From: Silene latifolia
Lineage: Eukaryota; Streptophyta; Magnoliopsida; Caryophyllales; Caryophyllaceae
DNA length: 64,000 bases
NCBI RefSeq assembly: GCF_048544455.1
Contig: NC_133537.1
Location: 18,351,541-18,415,540, forward strand
Direction: 5' to 3'
Shown: piece after piece, positions 45,726 to 58,600 of the stretch
Layout of the letters: the number at the start of each line of letters is the position of its first letter
Numbering within the stretch: position 1 is the first letter of the stretch
Translations under genes and position numbers: made by a program
The notes under the pieces: model-generated
Told to the model about the DNA's origin: nothing
Databases searched by the model: none
What the model saw: only the letters and a program-made list of their open reading frames with translations

Positions 45726-48337
45726 GTCCAAAAGAACAAGGCCTTAGTTTACAACAAAATTATGGATTTATTTTTCACAAAATAGCCGTATCGACCCCTA
45801 AGAACCATATCATGTCCATATTGTCCAACACTTCAACCAAGTTGGAGTAAAATAAATAAGCCACATAGGTCAAGTGTGCCCATTCTTCCCAACCTGACCT
45901 CATGAGTTATGACAGTGGCCATAAATAGATTTATCATAAATCTATATAGTTAGCCACTTGTTATCTTCAAATCTTCGTCGGCTGCTAACACTAACAACAT
46001 GGAGACCATGTCCATCTATCTCTGATGAATCCAAAAAAAGCCCTGTACCCCCCTAGTAGATGATCATCCGTGTCCACCTATCGCTGATGGCTTCGGTTTG
46101 TTTTCCATAAAATGGTAAATGATCATCCTTTTTTCGGCTATGGATCTCTTAGAAACAGCGTTTGTAGGGAAAAAGACTATGTATGCCCGACGTCACCTAT
46201 CTAACTTATACGGATACTCCGTAAACATCTATATGCAGCACATTAAGCATCTAATAATAATGCTACAAATGGTGCTCTGTTCCATATTATTAAAACACTC
46301 ATAGGCACATATTTTATACCTTAGCCTTCAAAGGAAGAATTCCACCTCGTAGTAAAAAGCTGTTACTGTTATTTCAACGCTCCACTTTGGCTAAGTGTTG
46401 CTTAATGACACAATATTCCCTTATAAATTTATAATACACTTCAGTCTTCAAATTAGGTCAAAATCATGATTTTTTTTTTTTTTTTTGCAAAATAATCGTA
46501 TCTAACACTTTGACATGTGCAGTCGAGTCCGTGTAACAAGGCTACCACAACGGACAAAGGGGTACCTGAATTTCATATAAATGAGTGGACTATTGTTCCT
46601 CCACTTAACAGAGAGTTAGATGCTACAAGCCACTTGCACAACAAGCAAATAAAATGTGAAAATCAATCTCAACTTGTTCAAGTATATGCCACATGTTCCT
46701 ACAGATATAATATGGTTCTTCATAGGCAGAGTAGAAATTCTACTTATATCTTCAATGAATAATATCAAGTGGAAGAATCAAGATCCATGCAAGATTTAAG
46801 AATCATGTAATGTATGACTGCCTATGATATACGTATACGATATTGCCTAAAAGGAATCCTATAGTCTGTAGCCTGTAGGTATAAAGGTTGTTCATCCGTA
46901 CAAAGTAATGAGAAGAAAAGTTTATTTTTGTAAATTTTCAAATCCACTAGACCACCCAAAATGCAGAGAAAGCGAGCTGTGATTCTTCAATAACCTATAT
47001 GCATGATTATGTCATATGAAATTAGATACGAATGCTTGGATTGGTTGCTAAAAGCCCTTTACCCTTATTCCTCGATCAAGTCATACACATGCCAAAGGCA
47101 AGACATACAGTAGGTCGGGATGGATGGTTAAACTCGCGCCAAAACCATCGAATTCTCATCACATCTTATTGTCAAGACCACTTTCTCAAAAATTGTTGCA
47201 TAGATATAAAAGATCAAAACTTAGGTACAATATTCAAAGATATACAAGTATTATTTGTACCTTGATTGTTCCTTTTGATTAGGGTCATTGCCACTCAAGT
47301 TTAACTCGGCACAGGATGTCATTCAGGCACCTCATGTTTTCTTCTATCAGTGGCCAGCCTGAGAAGAATCTGCAAAGAGTGACATAAATAAAAACCCAAA
47401 CTTAGCTGTAAATCCCCTGCATTTACAGCTATATTAACAATTTTAGTCTAGAAATGCTGTATGCTCATAATCAGATTGCATTAGAATGATACTGGATAGT
47501 GTGCAGACTGTATAAAATCACAACACCATTGATTTATCACCTCAATATCTCCTGTTAGTGACAAAGTTAGGGGGATTTTAAGTATGGAGCCTTTAGCCTG
47601 TGTCGAAAAAAGGGAGGTCGTTTGTAGAAGACTAAAAATGAGTCGAGAATTGCGCAAATTAACTGCTAGTTGCCTACTTCACAATATAAGAAACGAATAA
47701 CTGATCATGAGTCGCTATTCATAACAAATACTGAGTAAAGTAAAGCTAAGACAAGAACTCAGTTACAGGAGCCTATCATCAGACATGTCAACAATTAGAA
47801 ATCACGAATCAAGCACATTTTGTCAGGTCGGTGTTACTCTGCAGGACATATCAGAAAAGATACTTCAAGAGAATAAATGACGATTGATAGACTAAATCAA
47901 TCAAGACTACAACAATATAGTTAAACTGGCCCTTCACAAACAACATTGTGGTAAGAATGTTAGAGACTAAAAACCAATAGAAAAGAGAATTACTAATCTA
48001 ATACGTCGTAATATGATGTACAATATAATCTGGTCGTGGCTCGTTATGTACTCTACTATGTACCGATTCTCTTCCTGGGTCCTACACAATTTGTGGCTTG
48101 AAAAGTAGGATATGACACTAGTAGTCCCCAAGAATAATATATTCTCCCAGCTGGAGTAACCCCAGGAACAAACCTTTTCTTCCAGTTTATAAGGAGCAAC
48201 TTCTGTTCTCTGTAACCATAGCAAGTAACACACTAAAATACGAAAGAAAGGTCTTTCTTGACTTAAGTCATCACTTCTTTCCTTCAGTTACAGTTGCTAG
48301 CATTGTCGAGTTACATTAGTCAGCTTAGTTGTTTCAA
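45726..48337. other. intergenic region upstream of the RADIALIS-like gene
   Basis: No gene is supported. Open frames at 46,119, 46,517 and 47,032 (plus) and 47,967 (minus) have no domain. The sequence immediately before 48,338 should contain the RADIALIS-like promoter and leader, but I cannot fix a TATA box. Confidence 0.4.
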
Positions 48338-48559
48338 ATGGCATCTTCATCATACAGTTCATGGACAACCAAGCAAAACAAACTGTTTGAGAAGGCCTTG
48401 GCTCAGTTCGACAAGGATACCCAAGACCGTTGGCAAAAGGTTGCTAGGGTTGTTGGAAAGACTCCCGAGGAAGTGAAGAGGCATTACGAAATTTTAGTAG
48501 AGGATGTCAAACAAATAGAGTCAGGTCAAGTCCCTTATCCTTACAGGCGCGACAGCTAG
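48338..48559 (+). CDS. RADIALIS-like single-repeat MYB/SANT protein
   Basis: An intact 73-codon frame starts [20 protein letters not shown]. Residues about 6-60 form one MYB/SANT repeat with SSWT, the central Trp in [11 protein letters not shown], and [17 protein letters not shown], then [11 protein letters not shown]. That is the complete RADIALIS (RAD/RL) layout. Family members are small nuclear proteins that antagonise DIVARICATA-type MYBs by binding their partner proteins and act in floral and organ growth. The Met at 48,338 is chosen over the upstream in-frame Met at 48,329 because MASSS is the usual amino end. The length fits the family. Paralogue identity is not assigned. Confidence 0.9.
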   Translation: MASSSYSSWTTKQNKLFEKALAQFDKDTQDRWQKVARVVGKTPEEVKRHYEILVEDVKQIESGQVPYPYRRDS

Positions 48560-49870
48560 AACTGAAGGTAACTTGTAACTTCAATGACATGCATCATTAC
48601 TCTTCTCACTCGATATACATCATAAAGATATACTCCGTTATGCTAGAACCTACATACTGCTCATAGTTCTTTGTTTTCTTAAGTGTGATTCTCGGCTTCT
48701 TAAAACAAGCTCTTTGCTCACCAGCATCAAAATGCATACCATTTTACACATATACAACATTTCACAGTGTGACCATTGCCTCCATCAAAAGTCAGCTGAC
48801 AAACTAACAATCTTCCTTGACCCGTTTTCATTATTTATCAGTCCAGATGACATAAACATTCCCATATATAGGTTAGTTCAAGAATGATCATCAAGAAATA
48901 GGAAGCTTAGTGGGAAAAAGACTCACTATTTTTGTCTCCGAATATGATAGAATAAAGCAAAACAATTCACTAAGTATTATGTGCATCTTATATTCTAAAA
49001 CTGTGAAGTAGTGGTTGATCGTTGACCCAAGTCTCAACCCAATTTCCACTTTGGGTTACATGAAAGTATGAAACAACCAAGGATAAAACTCCGTACATCC
49101 AAAGCCCTAGATACGAAATCTCCCACATCAGTCGATGCAACGCTACTTGACCACTTACTGTGCAACTACTTATCCTGTCCTCAATCCTAAAAAGAAAAGA
49201 AAACAAGTTGATGCCCCAACACCTGGAACATGGCCTAGAGTTCTTATTTCTTAAAGCTTGCAAGTCCAAACAACTTTTTTTTATTCCAAATACTAGATAG
49301 ACTTTTTTTTGGATTATGATTATGATACTTCAACTGCATGTCCTGTGCTTTTTCTCCTTCACTTTCAAGTATCTGAGCTTTTATAAAGTAGTGAAAAGGT
49401 TTAGCTCTTTGTCCTCACCTGGAGCCACATCTTTTTGTAACCAAATACACTTTATGCAAGCATCATTTCTAAACTAGTTTGAGGAATGCTAACATATTAA
49501 CCTCCCTTAACCCCGGCTTTTGCTGCTTGTTTCCGCTGCAATTCATAATATCGCAATGCATTGAAGTTATTCAAATTCTGAAACTGATGCGAGTTTATTC
49601 TTCTGTGCAGCAGGCTACAGCTATATTACACTGGTGCTAGAGTCGCACTGGCTATGCTGCATCAATTTATCCTATGTTGGTCTTGTAAAAAAATTAAAGC
49701 ACAAGCAGATTTCAAGTTGACCCTTTTACCTTGGAGTTGTATTGCGCATTTTTATCAGTCATTTCTGTGTTCATTTCAGTTCTAACACATTAAGGAGGAA
49801 CACCATATAATCCTCCTTTTGTCAAGTGTTCTTGTATTACTTTGTTATTTTATGAACGATTGAGTTTGTT
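48560..49870 (+). other. probable 3' UTR with intron of the RADIALIS-like gene
   Basis: Eight bases after the stop, AAG|GTAACTT looks like a splice donor (48,568), and TTCTGTGCAG|CAGGCTAC at 49,610 is a strong acceptor. The sequence 49,611 to about 49,870 has transcript-like composition. Inference only. Confidence 0.3.
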
Positions 49871-51044
49871 CTTATGCCTATTCCTAATTACTCCGTTTAA
49901 TAATGTTCATTGACATGCTTATTTCATCATCCAACTGAAGCAAATACAGCAAATGTTATTGACTATAGAGGCCTAATAAGAACTACTCCTTCCGATACTT
50001 ATTTACCTGTTATCAAAATACTCCTCACAAGAAATAAAAAAAATAACTATTCATTGGAACGAAGGTAATACTTTTAACACAAATATGTTACTTGGACTCA
50101 ACCACTGTTAGTCTGTTACACCGAAACTTCTCCATGTACTTAGCACAACACATAATTTTAAACAAAAAGAAATTGAAAATGACGCAGAAAATAACCGTAT
50201 TCGACACTCCGACGCGTATCCGACACTTCCAGAGTTGAAGCCGAGTAAGACGTGCATAGAAATATAGAATTCAGCTACAAGCATGAGAACGATCGCCGGG
50301 AAAAAATATATATGCAAAATTAACATCAACGGTGCGATAATGAACAATAAATTATTAAAGTTGGAAGAAATCTGTACTCGATTAATAAAAAATTAATTAA
50401 GGAAAGAAGAACAGTAAATAAGTGAACATAATATACCATTAATTGATGCGTTCACAATCGCTGTTCAAATTGTTTGAAGATATTAATTCCATTCCGAGAT
50501 AACATCATGTTAATTCTCTCCAATACGCTACACAATCCATGTTTTCATCATCTGAGGATTATAGTAGGTTTTCATATCAAGAGCTTCAAGGCCATGTTCT
50601 TCGCCGTGGAATTTTGATTACATCCGAACTTTTTTTTTTTTTTTTTTGACAGTTAAAAAAAATAAATTGTAAACTTTAATTGGGGTTTTTTCAATTCAAG
50701 TTTTATTTATTCGTTTTGTCTTCGTTCGTTTTAAATGTAAATGGGTTAAATACTTTTGGTGGTGAATGATGAGAAGACTCAAGAGTTCTATTTTTTTGTC
50801 TCATCTAATTATTTGGTTAGTTTTATTTATACGATGAATATGTTCGTCTCAATTAATAATCGGTCTTATTTATCCTACGTGACTTTCCTCCATTGCAATT
50901 GATTGTACACCCAATTTTTTAAATTTTGCCAAGTGTTACAATTTGGTACTTATGTATAGATATACAACCATTTCTTATTTAAGATTTTTTTTAGAGGGAA
51001 ATTTCTTATTTAAGATTGTTTTAACTTAACACAATCTCCTATTT
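49871..51044. other. intergenic, nothing recognised
   Basis: AT-rich with a poly(T) run at about 50,631-50,648. The minus-strand frame at 50,108-50,347 has no recognisable domain. Confidence 0.5.
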
Positions 51045-51342
51045 ACTAAATGAATAGGCGAAACTCCAACTTTTCCCGTCTAAAACATATTTCCTAGAAT
51101 AGTGCTTGGTATTTTTAGTATATACTATAGGTGTGGCCATGATAAGTTATAAATGGATATAATCTTTTATATTTAAATATTTATAACATTTAATATTTCA
51201 CATTCTCCACAAATTTATCTCCGATTTTTTTAGGATATACACTAAAAAAGTAAAACTCTATAAATATCGTGCATATATTGCACGAGGTCTATATTAATAA
51301 CTCTATAAATACCGCGCATTCATTGCGCGAGATCTAAACTAG
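51045..51342 (+). mobile_element. short Helitron-like element, 3' end at 51,342
   Basis: The end is CCGCGCATTCATTGCGCG (hairpin) plus AGATCTAAACTAG with T next, the same tail as the minus-strand copy at 36,277. A second hairpin (CGTGCATATATTGCACG) lies about 50 bp earlier. The left part is an inverted match to 38,352-38,475. The true 5' TC end is not certain. Confidence 0.5.
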
Positions 51343-51762
51343 TTTATACACTGATTAAAATAGAGGTGAAAATAATAGGGGATTGCGAGAGGTATTAAGT
51401 TACCCCAAATTAATTACTTTTCTTTTGGGTTTTCAAATGAGTAGGCATAGATTACCAAATTGTCATGAATTTGAACTCTGAGTTACATGAAGTTATATTT
51501 CTCAAATTCTAAAAGCACCCGTCTTATATTGAAGATGAATTCGCCCGTCTTAAATAAAAATCGGTGTTTTTAGGGTAATATTATTATTGTTTACTTTAGA
51601 CATTTTTTATGTCCAATAAATACTCATTTCCTTCAGATTATTTAGACGATTCTTTATGTCCTCGTCTCCTTAAAATTATTTTTAGATGTTATCACATCAA
51701 AGGCAGTACCTCTTTTGAGATTTTTTTTTTTTTTTTTTTTGGCAGCTGTAAATAAAGATGTT

Positions 51763-52299
51763 CTAGCTAAGCATAGCCTTACAAGCAAGACCATGCGCTA
51801 AAAAATTAAACGACCTAGGAATATAACTAAAAGACACGCAATGAAACAAAGCGCTAAGGAAGATGATGTCCGCAAGGATTTCCTTAGTGAGGTGGTGAGC
51901 TCGCTCGATCCCTACAAAAAACGCAATTAAAGGGAGGCAGTCCGAAGAGACTTCCAAATGCCACAAGCCTTTATCTCTTGCCCAGTAAATCACCTCCCGG
52001 AGTCCTAAAGCTTCCGCTTGCATTGCAGATTCAGCTTTGATTGCCTTACTAATTTCAAAGAATTTGGCTCCAGTTTTCGTGAAAGCAACCCATCCTACCC
52101 CAGCTTTATCCCTGGATTTCCATCCTGCGTAAACCATAACTCTAATACATTCACAATTGTACATTGATCCAATCGTATAAAAAGGCTTACTCTCTTTCAG
52201 CCACAACATTTTTTCATCTTCCATGCCTGAAGTCGCGCTGTTTGTCATCTCCTCACCTTTATTAATCTCAAGAACCGCCTTGTCAGCATTACTTACCAC
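51763..52299 (-). pseudogene. LINE RNase H domain (degenerate)
   Basis: The carboxy-terminal frame contains MVYAGWKSRDKAGVGWV, the AEALGLREVIYWA segment with its conserved Glu, and SSDCLPLI with the conserved Asp. It has the plant LINE RNase H layout. The first catalytic Asp, normally in a VDGSW-like word, is Ala here (YAGWK), consistent with decay. Confidence 0.8.
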
Positions 52300-52402
52300 T
52301 TATGTCCATAAGTTCAAGAAAAGATTTGGGTGGAATCTAGCTCTCCCCTCTGAAAAGAATCCTATTTCGTACACACCATAGACATCATAATGTCGCCACA
52401 AA

Positions 52403-52945
52403 TCATATCAATCGAGTATTGACATCCTCAAGTTTGCCCAGGTAATTAACCCAATGAATAATCCACTTTCCAATGTCCATATTGTTAACCTGAGAGTCCC
52501 TAATACCTAACTCTGTGCAAGCCCATATCCTCTTTGCAACCTCACAATCCCTAAAAAGGTGTTCCAGGGTTTCAGAAGTCATCTCCTCATTAGTACAGAG
52601 TTTGCACCTCGTATCCACTTCAATTTTCCTCCTCTCAAAATTACTTCCCACCGGTAAACTATTCGTTACAATTTGCCAGATAAGGATCTTCCACATCATC
52701 GGACCCGGTAATTTCCATAGCTTTCTTTTACAAAAGGACTTTCCTTCCTCATCTACTCTTGTTCTATCCTTCACCGAGCCTTTTAATTCCATAAATCTTG
52801 TGAAGAGGACTCCATATCCACTCTTCACATTATAATCACCCGTACTACTATGTGGCCAATAGCCCTCATCAACACTGCGGGATCTAGAATGGGGCATGGC
52901 TAGAACTTTACTCACAGTTTCATCAGCAAACATATGTCGTACCAT
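52403..52945 (-). pseudogene. LINE zf-RVT (reverse transcriptase zinc-binding) domain
   Basis: It contains YNVKSGYGVLF, then LWKLPGPMMWKILIWQIV, TRCKLCTNEEMTSETLEHLF and RDCEVAKRIWA. The CxxC and His/Cys arrangement is that of the zinc-binding module found after plant LINE RTs. Confidence 0.85.
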
Positions 52946-52966
52946 TTCCTCATTCCATCTTCTACC

Positions 52967-54609
52967 CTACTCGCTTTCGCACCTTATGATTAGGTCCCCC
53001 ACCTTAAGGTTCCGAATATGCACCGCATCGAGTGAGAGAATCTCATCCCTTACCTCGGGGTAATCCCCCTCAACCCACTTGTTGGTCCAGACATCCAACT
53101 CCGATGTGGTCCTTATTTTCCATCCCATATGTTGTAGGATCAAATTTAACCCATAGAGAATACTTGTAGCTCCCCATGAGTAATTAATTCCAATTTTTAT
53201 ATCCCTATCAGCTCCTAGGTTATTATTTCCTAATAAAATCTTTCGGAAAATCCGGCTAAAGTAGGAGTCATGTCCAGAAGCAATCCTCCAAGCATGTTTC
53301 GCCAGCAAGGCCTGGTTCAGGCATTCAATATTTCTTATACCAAGGCCACCCTCACTTTTCGGAAGACTAAGGAATTTCTGACTACACCAGTGGATGGTTT
53401 TCCCTGTTCTACACCCCGCCCACCAAAAATGTGACAAAATAGAGTTGAGTCTATTTGTCACACTTACGGGTATTTTAAATACCGATAGAAAGAAATTGGA
53501 GAGATTTGATAAGACGGAAGAGATTATAGTCAACCTCCCAGCCGGGGACAGAAAAATTCCATTCCACGACGAGATCCGCTTCATAACATGTTCAACCAGA
53601 CCCTTGAATAACTCATTTGTTTATCCCTGAAACTCAATAGGTAAACCCAGATATTTACCCATCCCCTTATTTCCCTTTATCTTCAGGATTTTCATACATC
53701 TCCTTGCCTGTAAAAGTCTCGTGCTCGGACTAAAGATAATACCCGACTTTTCCTCATTTATAATCTGACCGACACTTTGCAATAGTTGTTCAGAAGATTA
53801 CAAAAAAATTTTATCGAATCCTCTTTGTCCTGTAGAAAAAAGACCGCATCATCCGCTAAAACAAGTGTGTTAACTGGAGTTCTCCCCTTCCTAAATTGAT
53901 ACCCTTTAACTTTCCATTATGCTGATATCGCACCACATTCTTTGACATGACCTCCATACACCATACATAACACGAAAATATATGGAGAAAGTGGGTCACC
54001 CTGCCTAAGTCCACATTTTGGTTGAAACAACTGCAGCGGTGCACCATTGAACAAGACTTGATAGGACACCGTAGTCACACAATTCATAATTAGAGATACT
54101 AAATTTATCGGGAAACCAACATTAAGCAAAACCGCCTTTAGAAAATCCCAATTTACCCTATCATAAGCCTTACTCATATCTGCTTTAAAAGCTAACCTTT
54201 CCCCTTTTCCTTTCTTGTGTGACTTTATTTTGTGAATGGCTTCATGTGCGATTAGGATATTATCCGATATCTGCCTACCGGGGATGAAGGCATTCTGGAA
54301 TTCTCCTACTAACTAACCCATCACCCTAGCCAACCGATTAGTAATACACTTTGACACAATCCTTATTAAAACGTTACATAGGCTAATCGGTCGGTACTCA
54401 TGTACACCTTCCGGGTTATGGCACTTAGGGATTAAGGTAATGAATGTTCTATTAAGCTCCTTAAGGATCATACCAGAGTTCAAGATCGAAAGGATAGCTT
54501 TTGTGACATCCTTCTTAACAAGGAACCAGCATTTATGATAGAACACAGCCGGTACCCCATCCGGGCCCGGAGATTTAAGAGCGCTCATTTGAAAAACCGC
54601 ACTTCTCAC
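52967..54609 (-). pseudogene. LINE reverse transcriptase and connection region
   Basis: RT blocks appear in order on the minus strand: ALKSPGPDGVPAVFYHKCW and YRPISLCNVLIRIVSKCITN (54,313-54,609), DMSKAYDRVNWDFLK and GLRQGDPLSPYIFV (53,917-54,185), then the catalytic box as LADD in another frame (about 53,845-53,890). The connection region (52,967-53,584) has LSPAGRLTIISSVLSN and PKSEGGLGIRNIECLNQALL. Frameshifts and stops separate these blocks. Confidence 0.88.
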
Positions 54610-55060
54610 CTCCTGTGCAGTGAATGGTCGCTTCAGCCAGTCAGCATCATCATTTCAAATAGTAATTGTACATCTACTCACGAGCTCTTCCATTATCAAT
54701 GAATTATTAGCAATCTGGCTCCTACAAATAGGATTATAAAGCTCCTTAAAGTTGGCCTGGAAAATATTACATACTCTTTCAGGATCATACACCTATGTTC
54801 CATCCTCCCCCTTAATGCCGAGAATGAAGTTTCTGCCTGCTATACCCTTAACCCAGTTTCTGCCTGCCGAGAAGTACTTAGTGCACGTATCCCCATCCAC
54901 CATCCATCTCAATTTTGCTCTTTGTCTCCAGAAAATAGCAGTTGCCTTCGAAAAATCCTTAACTTCCTCATTTGTTTTCGTGTACATCTCATCATTTCCT
55001 TCCTTAACTGCGATGTCCATTCCCTTCTCCAGCTCCATATCAAAATCATCCTCTTTTGAG

Positions 55061-55635
55061 TTATTGAAAGCAACTTAATGAATAAATACATTCTCATTCA
55101 CAAGACTTAGAAATCGAACTCTTAATCACTTATTTACTCCAAACCACTTATATAAAAGATGAAGGTCATTATCATTCACACCGATCAATTTTGACATCAA
55201 ACAAGTGATCTACAACTCACAAGTCAAACACTAGAATAATAAGGGGATAAATAAGGATTACTCACGTATATAAAAATTTCTCTTTAGATTCCAAATAACA
55301 TAAAACCATGAGATTACCAAAACTTATATGTACAAACTATATATTCATATATAAAACCGACTTTGCAGCGTACTCTACAACGAGTGCGGTCTCATACTCT
55401 ACTACGAGTAATTACTCTACAACGAGTGTGGTCACATACTTTATTACGAGTATGGAAACACCCCTAGTTATTATTAGGAGACTACATTCTAACAGTATTA
55501 TGACATTGTATTTTGCTTCTTATATGTGCCCTGTCCAAAAAGGGCATACAGGCACCATGTCATACTCTAAAAGGTTAAGTACCTTACATTACATTTATGC
55601 CTAAATACCTAGCAAAACTATATTGGAAAAACTTC
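55061..55635. other. region downstream of the LEA gene
   Basis: It should contain the 3' UTR of the minus-strand LEA gene near 55,400-55,635. It includes a CTCTACAACGAGTG / CTCTACTACGAGTA repeat (about 55,370-55,450). No other gene is seen. Confidence 0.4.
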
Positions 55636-58600
55636 TCAATTCCCCCTGAGCTTTGAGCCAACCTCACCGGCAGCATTTGAGGCCTTCTCCTTTGCACTTT
55701 TCATTGTCTCAGAAGCCGAATCCTTTGCATCTTTGGCCTTGTCCTTCGCTCCTTCGTACATTCCTCCGGCAGTGTCCTTTGCCCCATCATACATCCCCTT
55801 AGCTTTCCCTTTTGCATTTTCCATCGTCTTGGACGTCGAGTCCTTTGCATCTTTGGCTTTGTCCTTCGCCCCATCATACATACCTTCAGCTTTACCCTTT
55901 ACGCTTTTCATCGTCTTGGAAGTCGAGTCCTTTGCTTCATCGTACATGCCTTCAGCTTTTCCCTTGGCACTTGACATTGTCTTTGAAGCGGAATCCTTAG
56001 CGCCCTTGGCCTTGTCCTTTGCCTCATTGTACACCACCTCAGCTTTTCCCTTTGCACTTGACATTGTCTCGGAAGCTGAGTCCTTGGCTCCTTTGGCCTT
56101 CTTGGATACATATTTCGATGCCTCTGAAAATAAAATTGGAGAAGAATACAAGAACGTTTATATGTATTCGCTATTCACGTAGTCTATCTTTTCATATAGG
56201 TTGTTTACACAAGTAAAAAGGAATGTGTGAAGTGTAATCAAAGTATTGAAACATATCATAGTCAAATTGCTTAAGCAAATGGTTGAATATAAAGGAAAAA
56301 TTAGTCACCGGAAGCCGAATCTTCAACTTTATCCACCGTCTTCGAAGCCGAGTCCTTAGCACCTTTGGTCTTGTCAGAGACATATTTTGATGCATCTGAA
56401 AATGGTAATGGAGAGTGGAATATAAGAATACAAACACGTTACACAGTTACAGTATAAGTAATTGCCAATTTAGATGAAGCTGCTGTAAATAAAGAAAAGA
56501 AGACTATTGAATTACCAGAAGCCGAATCTTCGGCTTTGTGCATCATTTTTTTAGCACCTCCCTTAGCACTTGACATCGTCTCGGAAGCCGAGTCCTTTGC
56601 GCCTTTGGCCTTGTCAGACACATAATTTGAAGCCTCTGAAAATTCGAGGAATAGATGTAAGAAGAATAGCCAGTGTTAATAGATTGCATGCGTAAATTGG
56701 TCATAGACAAGGATAAGTTACCAGAAGCTGAATCTCCAGCTTTGTGCATCATTTTTTTAGCACCTCCCTTAGCACTTGACATCGTCTCAGAAGCCGAGTC
56801 CTTTGCGCCTTTGGCCTTGTCAGATACATAATTTGAAGCTTCTGAAAATTCGAGGAATTGAAGTTAGAACAATAGCCAATGTTGATAGATTGTATGCGTA
56901 AATTGGTCATAACAAATGATAGGTTACCAGAAGCCGAATCTCCAGCTTTGTGCATCATTTTTTTAGCACCTCCCTTAGCACTGGACATCGTTTCGGAAAC
57001 TGAGTCCTTGGCACCTTTGGCCTTGTCAGATACATAATTTGAAGCCTCTAAAAATTCGAGGATTAGAAGCAAGAAGAATAGCCAATGTTAATAGATTGCG
57101 TAAATTGGTGACGGCAAAGGAAATTTAGTTACCAGAAGCTGAATCTTCAGCTTTGTGCATCATTTTTTTAGCACCTCCCTTAGCACTGGACATCGTCTCG
57201 GAAGCTGAGTCCTTTACGCCTTTGGCCTTGTCAGATACATAATTTGAAGCCTCTGAAAATTCGAGGATTAGAAGTAAGAAGAATAGCCAATGTCAACAGA
57301 TTGGGTAAATTGGTGACAACAATGGAAATTAAGTTACCAGAAGCTGAATCTTCAGCTTTGTGCATCATTTTTTTAGCACCTTCCTTAGCACTGGACATCG
57401 TCTCGGAAGCCGAGTCCTTTGCGCCTTTGGCCTTGTCAGATACATAGTTTGAAGCCTCTGAAAATTCGAGGAATAGAAGTTAGAACAATAGTCAATGTTA
57501 ATAGATTGCGTAAATTGGTGACAGCAAAGGAAATTAAGTTACCAGAAGCTGAATCTTCAGCTTTGTGCATCATTTTTTTAGCACCTCCCTTAGCACTGGA
57601 CATCGTCTCGGAAGCTGAGTCTTTTGCGCCTTTGGCCTTGTCCGATACATAATTTGAAGCCTCTGCAAATTAGAGGAATACAAGTAAGACGAATCGTCAA
57701 TGTTAATAGATTGCGTAAATTGGTGACGGTAAAGGAAATTAAGTTACCAGAAGCTGAATCTTCAGCTTTATGCACCATATTTTCAGCCCCTTCTTTTACG
57801 GTCCATTTTCTGTCAAGAAAATTTCGAGTAATGCTTTTAATGTCATGGAATCACAAATCCTCGTGTGATGAGAAACATAAACATGATAAATTTGACATAA
57901 AATGCAAATCCCAAGTGCTACAACTATCTTTTATTCTCAAGTTTTTACCAAAGGCGTACTTTTTATAATGAAACTAGTTTATGACCCGTGCAAAGTTGCA
58001 CGGGCGTGTATAGATTGTATATTTAAAATTTTTCGTAAATTCTTAGATTTACAACATTGTTTTGGTTTCTTATTTGAAGTAATTGATTTCCCATATGTTA
58101 CATGGAAATTATATACTTGACAATTACAATTACAAATACAATACTTCTATAACAGTATAATCTACATATTTAAATTATAGTATTCATTTTTTTTCAAAAT
58201 AACATTAGTATTAAGAGAGTATTAATTGTAAAAACATAGTTATACTCTTGTTGTATATTATGGTTACACCCGTCGTATCTCATATCTTTGATTAGAGCAT
58301 GCATATGCCGACATGTTTACACCTATGTTAAAGCATGTTAATAATTTCAAATATCGGCAAATTTTACCATATAGGATAAGTTTTGAAATGTTTGCATAAA
58401 AATTAAAATTAAAATTAGGACAAAATAAAAAGTAGAATTACGAATTAAGTCAAAACAATATCAGTTAACGTATACACTTGAAAACTTGCTATAAAAGGAA
58501 AGAACGCTTATGAGTTACACATTATGATATCTCTATAAATTATTTTATATTTGATATACTAATCAGTATATGTAAATGATCATACTAAAACCTCTCTGAT

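Larger units (their letters stand above)
51720..55049 (-). mobile_element. 5'-truncated L1-like LINE with target-site duplication
   Basis: The minus strand ends in a poly(A) tail (T run at 51,721-51,741). Both sides carry the 11-bp duplication CCTCTTTTGAG (51,709-51,719 and 55,050-55,060), so the limits are exact. The remaining part of ORF2 runs from the linker before the RT domain, through RT, the connection region and a zinc-binding zf-RVT domain, to a plant-type RNase H. ORF1 and the endonuclease are absent, the usual result of incomplete reverse transcription. The frame is broken by stops and frameshifts, so the copy is dead. Confidence 0.9.

Noticed and set aside
47280-47390. Possible terminal exon on the minus strand after TTTGCAG near 47,370
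   Set aside because: A short open stretch follows a good acceptor, but no upstream exon or family match can be shown.
55733-56182. 149-codon plus-strand frame opposite the LEA last exon
   Set aside because: It is the antisense shadow of the regular LEA repeats.
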